From Syntrophorhabdales bacterium (GTDB taxonomy: Bacteria > Desulfobacterota > Syntrophorhabdia > Syntrophorhabdales > WCHB1-27): DNA of 38,109 bases. The stretch's first letter is position 1; every line of letters begins with the position of its first letter. Both the position numbers and the translations under genes were made by a program. Of this stretch, positions 7,637 through 16,791 are shown piece after piece. The DNA is taken from positions 1 to 38,109 of the forward strand of contig DATKNH010000117.1 in assembly GCA_035541455.1 (NCBI GenBank), written 5' to 3'. The notes beneath the pieces were generated by a model that was given only the letters and a program-made list of their open reading frames with translations, searched no databases and was not told where the DNA came from.

Positions 7637-7761
7637 TCTTTCTCGGGGTGCACGGGAAAAGCAGGCGTAGACATTTTCGACATCTGTTTCTTACGTCTTT
7701 TTCCGAGGTTGGCTTTCTTCCTTTTGCGTTTCAGCTCTGTCATTTTCGTATTGGATGGCAT
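7633..7761 (-). CDS. Small very basic protein, 42 residues, coupled to the radical SAM gene
   Basis: Absent from standard ORF length cut-offs. ATG at 7761 follows AAAGGAGGAATT, an excellent ribosome site. The product is rich in Lys/Arg over residues 11-26 (KRKRKKANLGKRRKK in part) and ends TPAFPVHPEKE. Its stop codon overlaps the radical SAM start by 4 bp. The charge suggests RNA or ribosome binding. A leader/core RiPP precursor is less likely because there is no Cys and no glycine cleavage motif. I do not recognise a named family. Confidence 0.65.
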   Translation of the reverse strand: MPSNTKMTELKRKRKKANLGKRRKKQMSKMSTPAFPVHPEKE

Positions 7762-7960
7762 AATTCCTCCTTTGAAGGTGAGACTTTAACGTATCATAAA
7801 ACATCGTTTGCCTCAACATTGCCGGACACCACCCCGGTCACCAGAGCGGCTATCAGACCTCTGACGGCAAATGAAGCGGCGTGGGAATTCAGAATCTCTT
7901 AGTATACAGTCTGAGGTCTGATGTCAATTGCCCGAGGTCGGCTTTGGGGTTACTTTTCTC

Positions 7961-7989
7961 TTGCATATTGAAGGTTTATGCGCTAAACT
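7961..7989 (+). promoter_or_regulatory. Putative sigma-70 promoter of the rpsB operon
   Basis: TTGCAT (7961-7966) and TAAACT (7984-7989) are separated by 17 bp, giving a leader of about 105 nt before rpsB. In many bacteria this leader is bound by S2 for autoregulation; I see no clear conserved structure to confirm that here. The remainder of the 338-bp spacer 7762-8099 shows no gene. Confidence 0.45.
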
Positions 7990-8099
7990 ACTCGACTGTA
8001 GTTCAAAACCATTCTGCACGTCTTTCAATTGGCAGCAAGGTGCACCTCAGTGTCTGCTCCCAAAGTGCGAAAGGCGGAAGAAAATAACCGGAGGTCTTG

Positions 8100-8900
8100 A
8101 TGTCTAATCTCACCATTAAGCAGTTGCTCGAAGCCGGTGTCCATTTCGGGCACCAGACAAAACGCTGGAATCCGAAAATGAAGCCTTACATTTTCGGGGC
8201 CAGAAACGGCATTTACATTATTGACCTGCAGAGGACGTTGAAGATGTTCAAAGAGGCGTATAACTTCGTAAAAGAGGTTGCCTCCCGAAATGAGTATGTA
8301 CTTTTTGTGGGGACGAAAAAGCAGGCCCAGGAGGGAATCGTCGAGGAGGCCAAAAGGTGCAGCGCATTCTACGTGAATGTGCGCTGGTTGGGCGGCACCC
8401 TGACAAACTACCAGACGATCGAAAAGAGCATCGACAGGCTTCGCAAGTACGAGGAACTGAAAGGGAGTGACATCTTCAAAGTGCTGCCAAAAAAGGAAGC
8501 TATTAGCGTAGACAAGGAGATAGAGAAGCTGGAAAAGAATCTCGGGGGCATAAAGGGTATGGATCGCCTGCCCGGCGCCCTCTATATTGTTGATCCGAAA
8601 AAAGAGTACATTGCGGTAAACGAGGCTAAGAAACTGGGCATACCAACAGTGGGTATCGTTGATACCAACTGTGATCCCGACGATATAGACTACATTATTC
8701 CCGGGAACGACGATGCCATCAGGGCGATCAAGCTGATCACCAGCAAGATCGCCGATGCGGTTCTCGAAGGTCGCGCTCTGTACGTTGAGGAGTTTGAAGC
8801 CAAGGAAGAAGAGAAGGAGGGCCCAAAGCCTTTCATTGACGAGAGCGTGCTCGAAGAGAAATACGACGAAGATGAGACTGATGGGGCTGATGAAGTATAG
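8100..8900 (+). CDS. rpsB: Ribosomal protein S2
   Basis: Small-subunit protein S2, 266 residues. The ATG at 8100 is preferred over a TTG three bases earlier because CCGGAGG (8088-8094) is 5 nt from the ATG and only 2 nt from the TTG. Family signatures: the start of the N-terminal domain ([14 protein letters not shown]), [14 protein letters not shown], and [10 protein letters not shown] near residue 200. The last 35 residues are a highly acidic tail (EAKEEEKEG to the end), common in this lineage. It heads the long operon running to 15377. Confidence 0.98.
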   Translation: MSNLTIKQLLEAGVHFGHQTKRWNPKMKPYIFGARNGIYIIDLQRTLKMFKEAYNFVKEVASRNEYVLFVGTKKQAQEGIVEEAKRCSAFYVNVRWLGGTLTNYQTIEKSIDRLRKYEELKGSDIFKVLPKKEAISVDKEIEKLEKNLGGIKGMDRLPGALYIVDPKKEYIAVNEAKKLGIPTVGIVDTNCDPDDIDYIIPGNDDAIRAIKLITSKIADAVLEGRALYVEEFEAKEEEKEGPKPFIDESVLEEKYDEDETDGADEV

Positions 8901-8903
8901 CGT

Positions 8904-9009
8904 GTGAGTCCCAATAGTCATTGGCCCCGAAGGGGTAGCGAGCACGGCTCGCGCGAGAGAGGAGGCTCCACGGACTTTGTTCGTGGAGGGGGCGACGTGA
9001 GTCCCAATA
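8904..9009. repeat. Intergenic insert between rpsB and tsf bounded by 13-nt direct repeats
   Basis: GTGAGTCCCAATA occurs at 8904-8916 and again at 8997-9009, enclosing 80 bp of short palindromes. One is CTCCACG (8966-8972) pairing with CGTGGAG (8982-8988). The direct repeats resemble a target duplication or a slipped repeat. The right part (8982-9009) recurs inverted at 15452-15479. The stem lacks a T-run, so it is not an intrinsic terminator. Confidence 0.55.
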
Positions 9010-9027
9010 AATTGAAGGGAGTGTTTG

Positions 9028-9633
9028 ATGGAAATATCTGCAGAATTAGTTAAGAAACTACGCGAAAAGACAGGTGTAGGGCTCATGGATTGCAAAGAAG
9101 CCCTCAGGTCCGCTAACGGCGACATGGAGAAAGCGGTTGACTATCTGCGCGAGAAGGGTCTGGCAAAGCTGGCGAAGCGCGCGGGACGGGCAGCCACCGA
9201 AGGTTCGATATCGGCTTACATCCACACAGGTGGTAAGGTAGGAGCCATGGTGGAAGTGAACTGCGAGAGTGACTTTGTTGCCAAGACCGGCGAGTTTCAG
9301 GCGTTTGTGAAGGATGTGGTGATGCAGATCACCGCTTCAAATCCGCTCTACGTGAGAAGAGAAGAGGTTCCGGCCGAGGTCCTTGAAAGAGAGAAGACCA
9401 TTTACAGGAACCAGGCGCGGGAGTCGGGGAAACCAGAGAAGATCCTGGAAAAGATAGCTGAGGGAAAATTGGAAAAGTTCTACCAGGAAGTTTGCCTGAT
9501 GGAGCAGCCCTTCATTAAGAACCCGGACATTACCGTGAAAGAATTACTCGAGGAGCTGGTGACAAAGCTCGGCGAACACATCCTGATCAGAAGGTTTGTC
9601 AGATTTCAACTTGGGGAAACCGTGGAAAGCTAA
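9028..9633 (+). CDS. tsf: Translation elongation factor Ts (short form)
   Basis: EF-Ts recycles EF-Tu from GDP to GTP. 201 residues, shorter than the roughly 280 of E. coli and of the size found in Thermus and many deltaproteobacteria. ATG at 9028 is chosen over TTG at 9025 because AAGGGAG (9015-9021) is 6 nt from it. The N-terminal signature TGVGLMDCKEAL and the core signature ESDFVAKTGEF are present. It abuts pyrH: its TAA (9631-9633) is followed at once by ATG. Confidence 0.97.
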   Translation: MEISAELVKKLREKTGVGLMDCKEALRSANGDMEKAVDYLREKGLAKLAKRAGRAATEGSISAYIHTGGKVGAMVEVNCESDFVAKTGEFQAFVKDVVMQITASNPLYVRREEVPAEVLEREKTIYRNQARESGKPEKILEKIAEGKLEKFYQEVCLMEQPFIKNPDITVKELLEELVTKLGEHILIRRFVRFQLGETVES

Positions 9634-10344
<711 letters not shown>

Positions 10345-10346
10345 CG

Positions 10347-10904
10347 ATGCAAAACGTCTCTCTTGGAGAGTTCGAGGAGAAGCTGAAAAAATCGGTCAAT
10401 GCTCTTAAGAAAGATTTGTCAAGACTGCGCACCGGTGTGGCGTCCCCCAGTCTTCTTGAGGACATAAGGATTATCTATTATGATCAGCCGACACCGCTTA
10501 ACCAGGTGGCTTCAATTTCCTCACCTGACAGCCGCACCATCGCAATCCAGCCCTGGGATACCTCAGCTATCGGCGAGATAGAGAAAGCAATCCAAAAGTC
10601 TGATCTCGGAGTTAACCCTCTCAACGATGGTAAAATCATCCGGCTCATTTTTCCCAAGCTCACGGAGGAGAGAAGGAAGGAACTGGTGAAGCAGGGGAGC
10701 AAGATGGTGGAAGCTACGAGAGTATCCATCAGGAACATCAGAAGGGACATGAACGAGAAGCTGAAAAAAATGGAAAAAGATAAGGAGCTTGCCAAGGACG
10801 ATAGTTTCAAGCTCCAGGAAGATGTACAAAAGATGACCGACCGGTACATAAGTCTCTCAGAGAGTATCTACTCAGAGAAAGAGAAAGAGATTCTTCAATT
10901 CTGA
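10347..10904 (+). CDS. frr: Ribosome recycling factor
   Basis: 185 residues, the usual RRF length. It splits post-termination ribosomes with EF-G. The three-helix body is clear: the N-terminal helix around LKKDLSRLRTG, the beta-barrel head with ISSPDSRTIAIQPWD, and the C-terminal helices with SIRNIRRDMNEKLKKMEKD. GGTGAGGGGG (10331-10341), inside the end of pyrH, serves as ribosome site. tsf-pyrH-frr order is conserved across bacteria. Confidence 0.98.
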   Translation: MQNVSLGEFEEKLKKSVNALKKDLSRLRTGVASPSLLEDIRIIYYDQPTPLNQVASISSPDSRTIAIQPWDTSAIGEIEKAIQKSDLGVNPLNDGKIIRLIFPKLTEERRKELVKQGSKMVEATRVSIRNIRRDMNEKLKKMEKDKELAKDDSFKLQEDVQKMTDRYISLSESIYSEKEKEILQF

Positions 10905-10915
10905 CAGCCGGCACA

Positions 10916-11632
10916 ATGGACTTCAATCAGGAGAGATTGCCCCTTCATGTTGCCATTATTATGGATGGTAACGGCAGGTGGGCAAGACAGAGAAATCTGC
11001 CCCGCATTCAGGGCCATATGGCCGGTATCGAATCGGTGCGGGAAGCGGTAACCGCAACGAGGGAGATCGGCATACCCTACCTGACCCTTTATGCCTTTTC
11101 AAAAGAGAATTGGTCGAGGCCTCAGGATGAGGTACGGGGCCTCCTGCAACTTCTGGAGCTCTATCTCCAGAAAGAGCTGCCCATGATGATGGAGCATCAG
11201 ATCCGATTCTGCGCGATCGGTGATTTGCGTGATTTGCCGAAAAAGCTTCAGTCCATGCTGAACGATGTGATGAAACAGACGGCAAAACACAAGGCGCTGA
11301 CGTTGAACATAGCCCTTTCTTACAGCGGAAGAGAGGAGATACTGCACGCCGTGAGATCACTGCTGGAAGAGATGAAAACAGGGCGCGTCAAGCGCGTCGA
11401 TGAAAAAGTCTTTGCCCGGTACCTGTACACTGCCTCCATGCCTGATCCCGACCTCCTCATCCGCACCAGCGGCGAAATGAGACTCTCGAATTTCCTGCTC
11501 TGGCAAATGGCGTACACAGAGATCTACGTGACTGAAACCCTTTGGCCGGACTTCCGGAGAGAAGCCTACGAAGAGGCCTTGATGGAATTCACCAGAAGGG
11601 AACGCAGATTCGGAAGCCTGAAGGAAGATTGA
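10916..11632 (+). CDS. uppS: Undecaprenyl diphosphate synthase (cis-prenyltransferase)
   Basis: 238 residues. It condenses isopentenyl diphosphate onto farnesyl diphosphate to make the C55 carrier lipid for peptidoglycan and O-antigen. IIMDGNGRWA holds catalytic D17, and the conserved cis-prenyltransferase segment around RTSGEMRLSNFLLWQ is near residues 180-195. It begins 11 nt after frr, and cdsA begins at the base after its stop. Placed with dxr in the same operon, it is the end user of the MEP isoprenoid pathway. Confidence 0.97.
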   Translation: MDFNQERLPLHVAIIMDGNGRWARQRNLPRIQGHMAGIESVREAVTATREIGIPYLTLYAFSKENWSRPQDEVRGLLQLLELYLQKELPMMMEHQIRFCAIGDLRDLPKKLQSMLNDVMKQTAKHKALTLNIALSYSGREEILHAVRSLLEEMKTGRVKRVDEKVFARYLYTASMPDPDLLIRTSGEMRLSNFLLWQMAYTEIYVTETLWPDFRREAYEEALMEFTRRERRFGSLKED

Positions 11633-12430
11633 ATGCGGGAGCTCACCAAGCGGATTCTGTCGGGGCTATGCATAGGTCCCGTTGTTCTCCTCCTTTTCCT
11701 TTTTCTGCCGGCGCGCTGGTTCCTGGTTTTCCTTTTCATCGTGATGTGCCTGGCGACCTATGAATTGCTTTCTATCTCGGGCACAAGACAGAAGCTGCTC
11801 ATCGGCGCTCTTGCGGTTCTTTCGATCATCCCCTTATACGGGTCTTCGCCACGCGCATTCATTGCGTGGCTCCTCTTCTCGCCCCTTGTTTTCCTTGTGT
11901 ACCGCATGATTATGTCAGGCGAGGAATCAGAAGGCGTCAACGAGGAGATCGCCTCCCGCGTAGCAGTAATAGTTGTTTCACAGATTTTTATTGTCCTCCC
12001 TCTTTTTTATTTCTACCTGCTCAGGGAGGTGAACCTCTATCTTCCCATCATCCTCGTTCTCACCATATGGGCGAGCGACACGGGCGCCTACTTCATCGGT
12101 AAGACTTTCGGAAAGAAGCGGCTCGCACCCGCGATCAGCCCGAAGAAGACATACGCGGGGTTGTTCGGGGCACTCTTCGGCGGGGCAGTGCTGACGCTTG
12201 CTTGCGGCAGGATGCTCGACATGTCCATTTTTGAATCGGTCGCGGTCGGCGCGGTGATCGGTCTTCTTGGCCAACTCGGCGATATATTCGAGTCTATCGC
12301 AAAGAGAGTGTACAGCGTGAAAGACTCCTCCGGCCTTATCCCGGGCCACGGGGGCATGCTCGACCGGATAGACAGTTTTCTTTTTACGACACCCTTTCTC
12401 TACCACTACTTGGTAGGTCTCTCGAAATGA
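11633..12430 (+). CDS. cdsA: Phosphatidate cytidylyltransferase (CDP-diacylglycerol synthase)
   Basis: 265 residues with about eight hydrophobic segments; inner-membrane enzyme that makes CDP-diacylglycerol from CTP and phosphatidate, feeding all phospholipids. The CdsA signature is intact near the C-terminus: SIAKRVYSVKDSSG, then LIPGHGGMLDRID. Its start touches the uppS stop and its end overlaps dxr by 4 bp (ATGA). Confidence 0.97.
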   Translation: MRELTKRILSGLCIGPVVLLLFLFLPARWFLVFLFIVMCLATYELLSISGTRQKLLIGALAVLSIIPLYGSSPRAFIAWLLFSPLVFLVYRMIMSGEESEGVNEEIASRVAVIVVSQIFIVLPLFYFYLLREVNLYLPIILVLTIWASDTGAYFIGKTFGKKRLAPAISPKKTYAGLFGALFGGAVLTLACGRMLDMSIFESVAVGAVIGLLGQLGDIFESIAKRVYSVKDSSGLIPGHGGMLDRIDSFLFTTPFLYHYLVGLSK

Positions 12431-13578
12431 AAAAGCGGATCGTAGTACTGGGCTCAACAGGCTCCATAGGAAGAGCAACGCTTGAAGTCATAGAGAAGCA
12501 TCAGGACCGTATGGAGGTCTACGGACTTGCCTGCAAAGAGAATGCTGAGCTGTTCGCCGCTCAACTCGCAAAGTGGAAGCCCAGGTACGCCTGTGTATTT
12601 GATCCTGAACGGGCGCGCGAGGTTTCCTTTGGCGACGCCGAAGAGCTCAGCGGTCTGGCCGGCATGAAAGAAATGGTGCGGACCGACGCCGACATCATTG
12701 TAAACGCCCTGCCGGGAAGCATTGGATTGGAGCCGACGCTGGAAGCACTTAAGAACGGAAAGACCTTGGCGCTGGCGAATAAAGAGAGTCTTGTTATGGC
12801 AGGCAGGCTGATCGCGAATCTGGCCAGTGAGGCGCCTGCCAGGCTGATCCCCGTGGACAGCGAACATTCCGCACTTCACCAGCTTCTGAACTGCAGCAAT
12901 GGTGCGGAGGTTGAGACTCTTATCATTACCGCGTCGGGTGGTCCTTTCAGGAAAGCCACGAAGGAAGAACTGCGAAAGGTTCGGCCGGATGACGCAATGA
13001 AACATCCTACCTGGAAGATGGGCAAAAAGATCACCCTTGATTCAGCCACCCTCACCAATAAGGGTCTTGAAGTAATAGAGGCTCATTGGCTCTTTGGCCT
13101 GGAGCATCATCGGATAAAGGTGATGATACATCCGGAAAGCATCGTACACGGCATGGTGGAGATGCGAGACGGCTCGATATTTGCATATCTTGCACATCCG
13201 GACATGAGGATTCCTATTTCGTATGCGCTCAATGAAGAGTCGAGAACGGAACTCTCATTCGGCAAAGTGAAGCTGGCCACGCTTCGCAAGCTCACCTTTG
13301 CTGTGCCGGATGTGGAGCGCTTCCCTGCGCTGAAGCTTGCCTATGAAGCGCTTGACGCAGGTGACAGCGCTTGCATTGTTTTCAATGGGGCAAATGAGGT
13401 TGCCGCGACTGCTTTCATGGAGGGACGTATCGGGTTCACTGATATATCTCGCCTGATTGATGAGGCGTTGACCCATCATACGCGCATCCCCATAATAAAA
13501 GATGAGCACACCATATGGGAAGTGCACAGGTGGGCGCTGCACTACGTAATGGAGCGTCTGAGGAGGTCTAGTGATTAG
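12427..13578 (+). CDS. dxr: 1-deoxy-D-xylulose 5-phosphate reductoisomerase
   Basis: 383 residues, normal for Dxr (IspC), the first committed MEP-pathway step. The NADPH loop is GSTGSIGRATLEV near the N-terminus. The metal and substrate region has VDSEHSALHQ, SGGPFR and, around residue 200, a segment beginning KKITLDSATLTNKGLEVIEA. C-terminal EVHRWALHYV is also typical. It overlaps cdsA by 4 bp and rseP by 8 bp. Confidence 0.97.
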   Translation: MKKRIVVLGSTGSIGRATLEVIEKHQDRMEVYGLACKENAELFAAQLAKWKPRYACVFDPERAREVSFGDAEELSGLAGMKEMVRTDADIIVNALPGSIGLEPTLEALKNGKTLALANKESLVMAGRLIANLASEAPARLIPVDSEHSALHQLLNCSNGAEVETLIITASGGPFRKATKEELRKVRPDDAMKHPTWKMGKKITLDSATLTNKGLEVIEAHWLFGLEHHRIKVMIHPESIVHGMVEMRDGSIFAYLAHPDMRIPISYALNEESRTELSFGKVKLATLRKLTFAVPDVERFPALKLAYEALDAGDSACIVFNGANEVAATAFMEGRIGFTDISRLIDEALTHHTRIPIIKDEHTIWEVHRWALHYVMERLRRSSD

Positions 13579-14680
13579 CATAATCTATGCCGTAATTGCT
13601 CTGGCTGTGCTCATATTCGCGCATGAGCTGGGCCATTTTATAGTTGCGCGGCTGGCCAATGTGAAGGTGCTGGCGTTCTCACTCGGTTTTGGAAGAAAGC
13701 TCCTGAAGTTCACGAGAGGCGAAACGGAATATGCGATTTCCGCAGTGCCACTCGGCGGCTACGTCAAGCTTCTCGGCGAATCGCCGGATGAAGAGGTGCC
13801 TGAAGAGGAAATCCCCAGATCGTACACGCACAAGCCGCCCCTGGTAAAGATTCTTATCGGTTTTGCCGGTCCCTTCTTCAACATCGTACTTGCCTGCGTT
13901 ATTTTCTTTGTTATTTTTCTGTCCGGCCAGTCGGTCCTTTCCACGAAAGTCGGCAGCGTGGAAAAGGGATTTCCAGCCGATATCGCGGGTATCAAGCCAG
14001 GAGACGTGATAACGAGCATCAACGGGAAGCCGATCGAGGAATGGTCTGAGCTGATGGATACCATGGCAAAGAGCAACCTTGCGCCGATGAAGTTCGGGGT
14101 GAGAAGGGACGGCCAATCCTTAGAGATAGTGATAACCCCGAGAGAGATGGAATCGACAAACATATTCGGCGAGAAAGTTACGCGCAAGATCATCGGCATC
14201 GTCGCTTCAAACACCTTCCTTGAGAGAAAAGAGACGCTGGGCGGGGCTGCGTCGAAGGCTGTGGTGCAGACGTATGTACTCTCGGAACTCACCGTGGTGG
14301 GCATAATCAAACTGATCAAGGGGAGCATTTCGCCGAAAAATATCGGCGGCCCCCTTCTTATTCTTGAAGCCGCCGGGAAACAGGCAAAAGAGGGCAAGAG
14401 AAGCTTCGCCTATTTCATTGCTATCATCAGCATTAACCTCGCAGTAGTGAACCTGTTGCCAATCCCGATACTGGACGGGGGTCACATCTTCTTCTATCTA
14501 ATCGAAATGGTTGTGCGCCGCAGGATTTCTCAGCGTGCTATCGAGATTTCTCAAAAGGTAGGGATCACAGTCCTTATCATGATCATGGTCCTTGCTTTTT
14601 CAAACGATCTCTGCCGTCTTTTCCCTAACAATTATGTTTGCAAGTCCATTTACTCCAAGAGGCTCGATAGTGGCGGATAG
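13571..14680 (+). CDS. rseP: RseP-type site-2 intramembrane metalloprotease
   Basis: 369 residues; GTG start at 13571 behind GAGGAGG. HELGH at 18-22 supplies two zinc ligands and the catalytic Glu. Near residue 290, NLLPIPILDGGH supplies the third ligand. One PDZ domain lies between (about 110-190, centred on PADIAGIKPGDVITSINGKP), whereas E. coli RseP has two. Four membrane segments are apparent. It cuts anti-sigma factors and leftover signal peptides in the inner membrane. Position after dxr is a conserved arrangement. Confidence 0.96.
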   Translation: MISIIYAVIALAVLIFAHELGHFIVARLANVKVLAFSLGFGRKLLKFTRGETEYAISAVPLGGYVKLLGESPDEEVPEEEIPRSYTHKPPLVKILIGFAGPFFNIVLACVIFFVIFLSGQSVLSTKVGSVEKGFPADIAGIKPGDVITSINGKPIEEWSELMDTMAKSNLAPMKFGVRRDGQSLEIVITPREMESTNIFGEKVTRKIIGIVASNTFLERKETLGGAASKAVVQTYVLSELTVVGIIKLIKGSISPKNIGGPLLILEAAGKQAKEGKRSFAYFIAIISINLAVVNLLPIPILDGGHIFFYLIEMVVRRRISQRAIEISQKVGITVLIMIMVLAFSNDLCRLFPNNYVCKSIYSKRLDSGG

Positions 14681-15377
14681 GCCATTAAAGGGACAGACTG
14701 TAACCCTCGCAATCGATAACTCGCTTGGCTTCTTAAATCTTGGAGTGGCTGCCGATGGGAAACTGCTGGAAGAGAGACACGCCACGTTCGAGAAGCCGAC
14801 ATCCGAAATCCTGTCGGTGCACGTCAGGAACTTCCTCGCCGGTCACGACTATGTCATTACGGACGTCGGGCTTATCATAGTCACGCTGGGACCTGGATCG
14901 TTCACGGGGATCCGGGTGGCTCTGGCTTTTGCAAAGGGTCTTGCGTCGGGGCTCGGCGCGGGCCTCGTGGGCGTATCCACTCTGGATGTCCTCGCTTATC
15001 CCTTCAGGTACTTGAAAGAAGGATATGTCTGTCCCTTGATCGATGCAAAGAAAGGTGAAGTCTTCCTGGCACTCTATCGTGTGTCACAAGGCCGGTTCGA
15101 GAGGTGCACAGAGTATCAATCGCTTCGACCTGCAGTGATTGTCGATATGATAAGAACGCCGTGCGTCCTGTTCGGCTCAGGTTTAAGGCTCTGCGAGGAG
15201 AAGCTTGCACCTGTCAAGGGTCTCACTCTTATCAATGATGATTTCCAGAGAGTGAGAGCGGAGGCTCTGCTGCAGCTCGGTCTGGAAGTGTACGCTTCAG
15301 GTATCCGGAATGAGATCGCACCCATTTATGGCAGAAGGTCCGAGGCAGAGATAAAGTTCAACGTCACCGTGGGGTGA
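14670..15377 (+). CDS. tsaB: tRNA threonylcarbamoyladenosine biosynthesis protein TsaB
   Basis: 235 residues from the GTG at 14670, behind AAGAGG (14657-14662). A longer reading from 14592 would overlap rseP by 89 bp and is rejected. The ASKHA-fold segment LAIDNSLGFLNLG and the signature TLGPGSFTGIRVALAFAKG identify the YeaZ/TsaB family, the scaffold partner of TsaD in t6A37 tRNA modification. It overlaps rseP by 11 bp and ends the operon. TsaD and TsaE are not in the window. Confidence 0.93.
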   Translation: MADRPLKGQTVTLAIDNSLGFLNLGVAADGKLLEERHATFEKPTSEILSVHVRNFLAGHDYVITDVGLIIVTLGPGSFTGIRVALAFAKGLASGLGAGLVGVSTLDVLAYPFRYLKEGYVCPLIDAKKGEVFLALYRVSQGRFERCTEYQSLRPAVIVDMIRTPCVLFGSGLRLCEEKLAPVKGLTLINDDFQRVRAEALLQLGLEVYASGIRNEIAPIYGRRSEAEIKFNVTVG

Positions 15378-15440
15378 CCCTCCACGGTAGGTTCGTTACG
15401 GCTCACGCTTCGCTGCCATTTCTATTTTCTATTATCGCTC

Positions 15441-15449
15441 TGGTATACT
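15441..15449 (+). promoter_or_regulatory. Extended -10 element for the DUF39 gene
   Basis: TGGTATACT gives a TGn-extended -10, without a good -35 hexamer. It lies 114 bp before the GTG start at 15563, in the 185-bp spacer after tsaB. The dispersed repeat at 15452-15479 would lie at the start of the transcript. Confidence 0.3.
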
Positions 15450-15451
15450 AT

Positions 15452-15479
15452 TATTGGGGCTTACGTCGCCCCTTCCACG
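15452..15479. repeat. Dispersed repeat, inverted copy of 8982-9009
   Basis: 28 nt matching the reverse complement of 8982-9009 at 25 positions (core ACGTCGCCCC). Both copies are intergenic and near genes on the plus strand, one before tsf and one before the DUF39 gene. Probably a member of a genome-wide intergenic repeat family. Confidence 0.55.
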
Positions 15480-15562
15480 GGTATCCGGCTTGCCCGCGGG
15501 AATCTATTTTGTTTACCGCGCCGTGATCGTAAGGCTTGAGCACGTGACTCAGGAGGATTAGA

Positions 15563-16771
15563 GTGAAGACCATTGAAGAGATAAATGAGAAGATCAAGAA
15601 AGGCAAAGCGGTTGTTGTGACAGCAGAAGAAATGATAGGAATTGCCAAAGAGAAAGGAATGAAGGGCGCGGCGAAAGATGTGGACGTGGTTACAACAGGA
15701 ACGTTCGGTCCCATGTGTTCCAGCGGCATGTTTCTGAACCTTGGCCATTCAAAGCCAAGAATAAAGATCGGAGGGGGCATCTGTCTTCTCAATGATGTGC
15801 CTTGCTACACGGGGCTTGCGGCGGTTGATGTGTATCTCGGCGCGACTGCGCTGCCCGAGGAGGACCCGAGAAACAAGGTCTATCCCGGCGAGTTCAGGTA
15901 CGGAGGTGCGCACGTTATAGAAGAGTTTGTCGGTGGGAAGAATCTCAGGCTGATCGCAACCAGTTACGGCACTGACTGCTATCCGAGACGGAAAATAGAA
16001 ACATATATCAACAAAGAAACAGTGAATGAGGCGTACCTCTACAATCCGCGGAACTGTTATCAGAACTACAACGTCGCGGTCAACGGCAACGACAAGGTGA
16101 TCCATACATACATGGGTCTTTTGAAACCGAATTTCGGCAATGCGAACTACTGCAGCGCCGGACAGCTTTCTCCTCTCCTGAAAGATCCGATGTACCGCAC
16201 GATCGGTATTGGTACCAGAATTTTTCTGGGGGGCGGTATAGGATACGTCTCCTCACATGGTACCCAACATAACCCGTCAGTGATGCGCACTCCCGAAGGT
16301 GTGGTCCGGGCGCCTGCGGGAACCCTTGCGGTCACAGGCGACGCGAAGCATATGAGCCCGTCCTTTCTGAAGGGCGCCAGTTTTACCGGGTATGGGGTCA
16401 CGCTCTTCGTCGGTATAGGGATTCCCATTCCGGTTATCGATGAAGAAATGGCTTATTTTACTTCGAGGAGTGACTCTGATCTTGTGACACAGATAGTCGA
16501 CTATGGAAAAGATTATCCTAACCGGGTTCCCGGGAGTCTCGGTGAGGTAAGTTATGCGCAATTGAAGTCAGGCAGCCTCAGACTCAACGGCAAAGAGATT
16601 ACTGCTTCACCCATCTCCAGTTATTCGAAAGCGGTGGGAATTGCGATGACGTTGAAGGAGTGGATGCTCGCGGGTCGGTTCATGCTGACGTCCCCGGTCC
16701 AGCCTCTTCCTGGTGTGGATGTGGGCATCAAGATGAATACGCTGGAAGAATGGATACCAGAGGAGGTGTGA
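15563..16771 (+). CDS. DUF39 homocysteine biosynthesis protein (aspartate-semialdehyde sulfurtransferase-like)
   Basis: 402 residues; GTG start with AGGAGG 6 nt upstream. It matches the DUF39 family, which in methanogens (MA1821 of Methanosarcina) is implicated in making homocysteine directly from aspartate semialdehyde and sulfide. Two cysteines in conserved-looking places are C52 (GPMCSSG) and C139 (SYGTDCYP); paired cysteines are thought to carry the sulfur. There are no C-terminal CBS domains, as in shorter bacterial forms. The methanogen partner, a NIL-domain ferredoxin, is not next to it. This route suits sulfide-rich anaerobic habitats. Reaction inferred from family knowledge. Confidence 0.85.
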   Translation: MKTIEEINEKIKKGKAVVVTAEEMIGIAKEKGMKGAAKDVDVVTTGTFGPMCSSGMFLNLGHSKPRIKIGGGICLLNDVPCYTGLAAVDVYLGATALPEEDPRNKVYPGEFRYGGAHVIEEFVGGKNLRLIATSYGTDCYPRRKIETYINKETVNEAYLYNPRNCYQNYNVAVNGNDKVIHTYMGLLKPNFGNANYCSAGQLSPLLKDPMYRTIGIGTRIFLGGGIGYVSSHGTQHNPSVMRTPEGVVRAPAGTLAVTGDAKHMSPSFLKGASFTGYGVTLFVGIGIPIPVIDEEMAYFTSRSDSDLVTQIVDYGKDYPNRVPGSLGEVSYAQLKSGSLRLNGKEITASPISSYSKAVGIAMTLKEWMLAGRFMLTSPVQPLPGVDVGIKMNTLEEWIPEEV

Positions 16772-16791
16772 GCGGGTGAAGCAATGCCCTC

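Noticed and set aside
8025-9125. 366-residue ORF on the minus strand
   Set aside because: Antisense to rpsB, the spacer and the start of tsf, which are certain genes.
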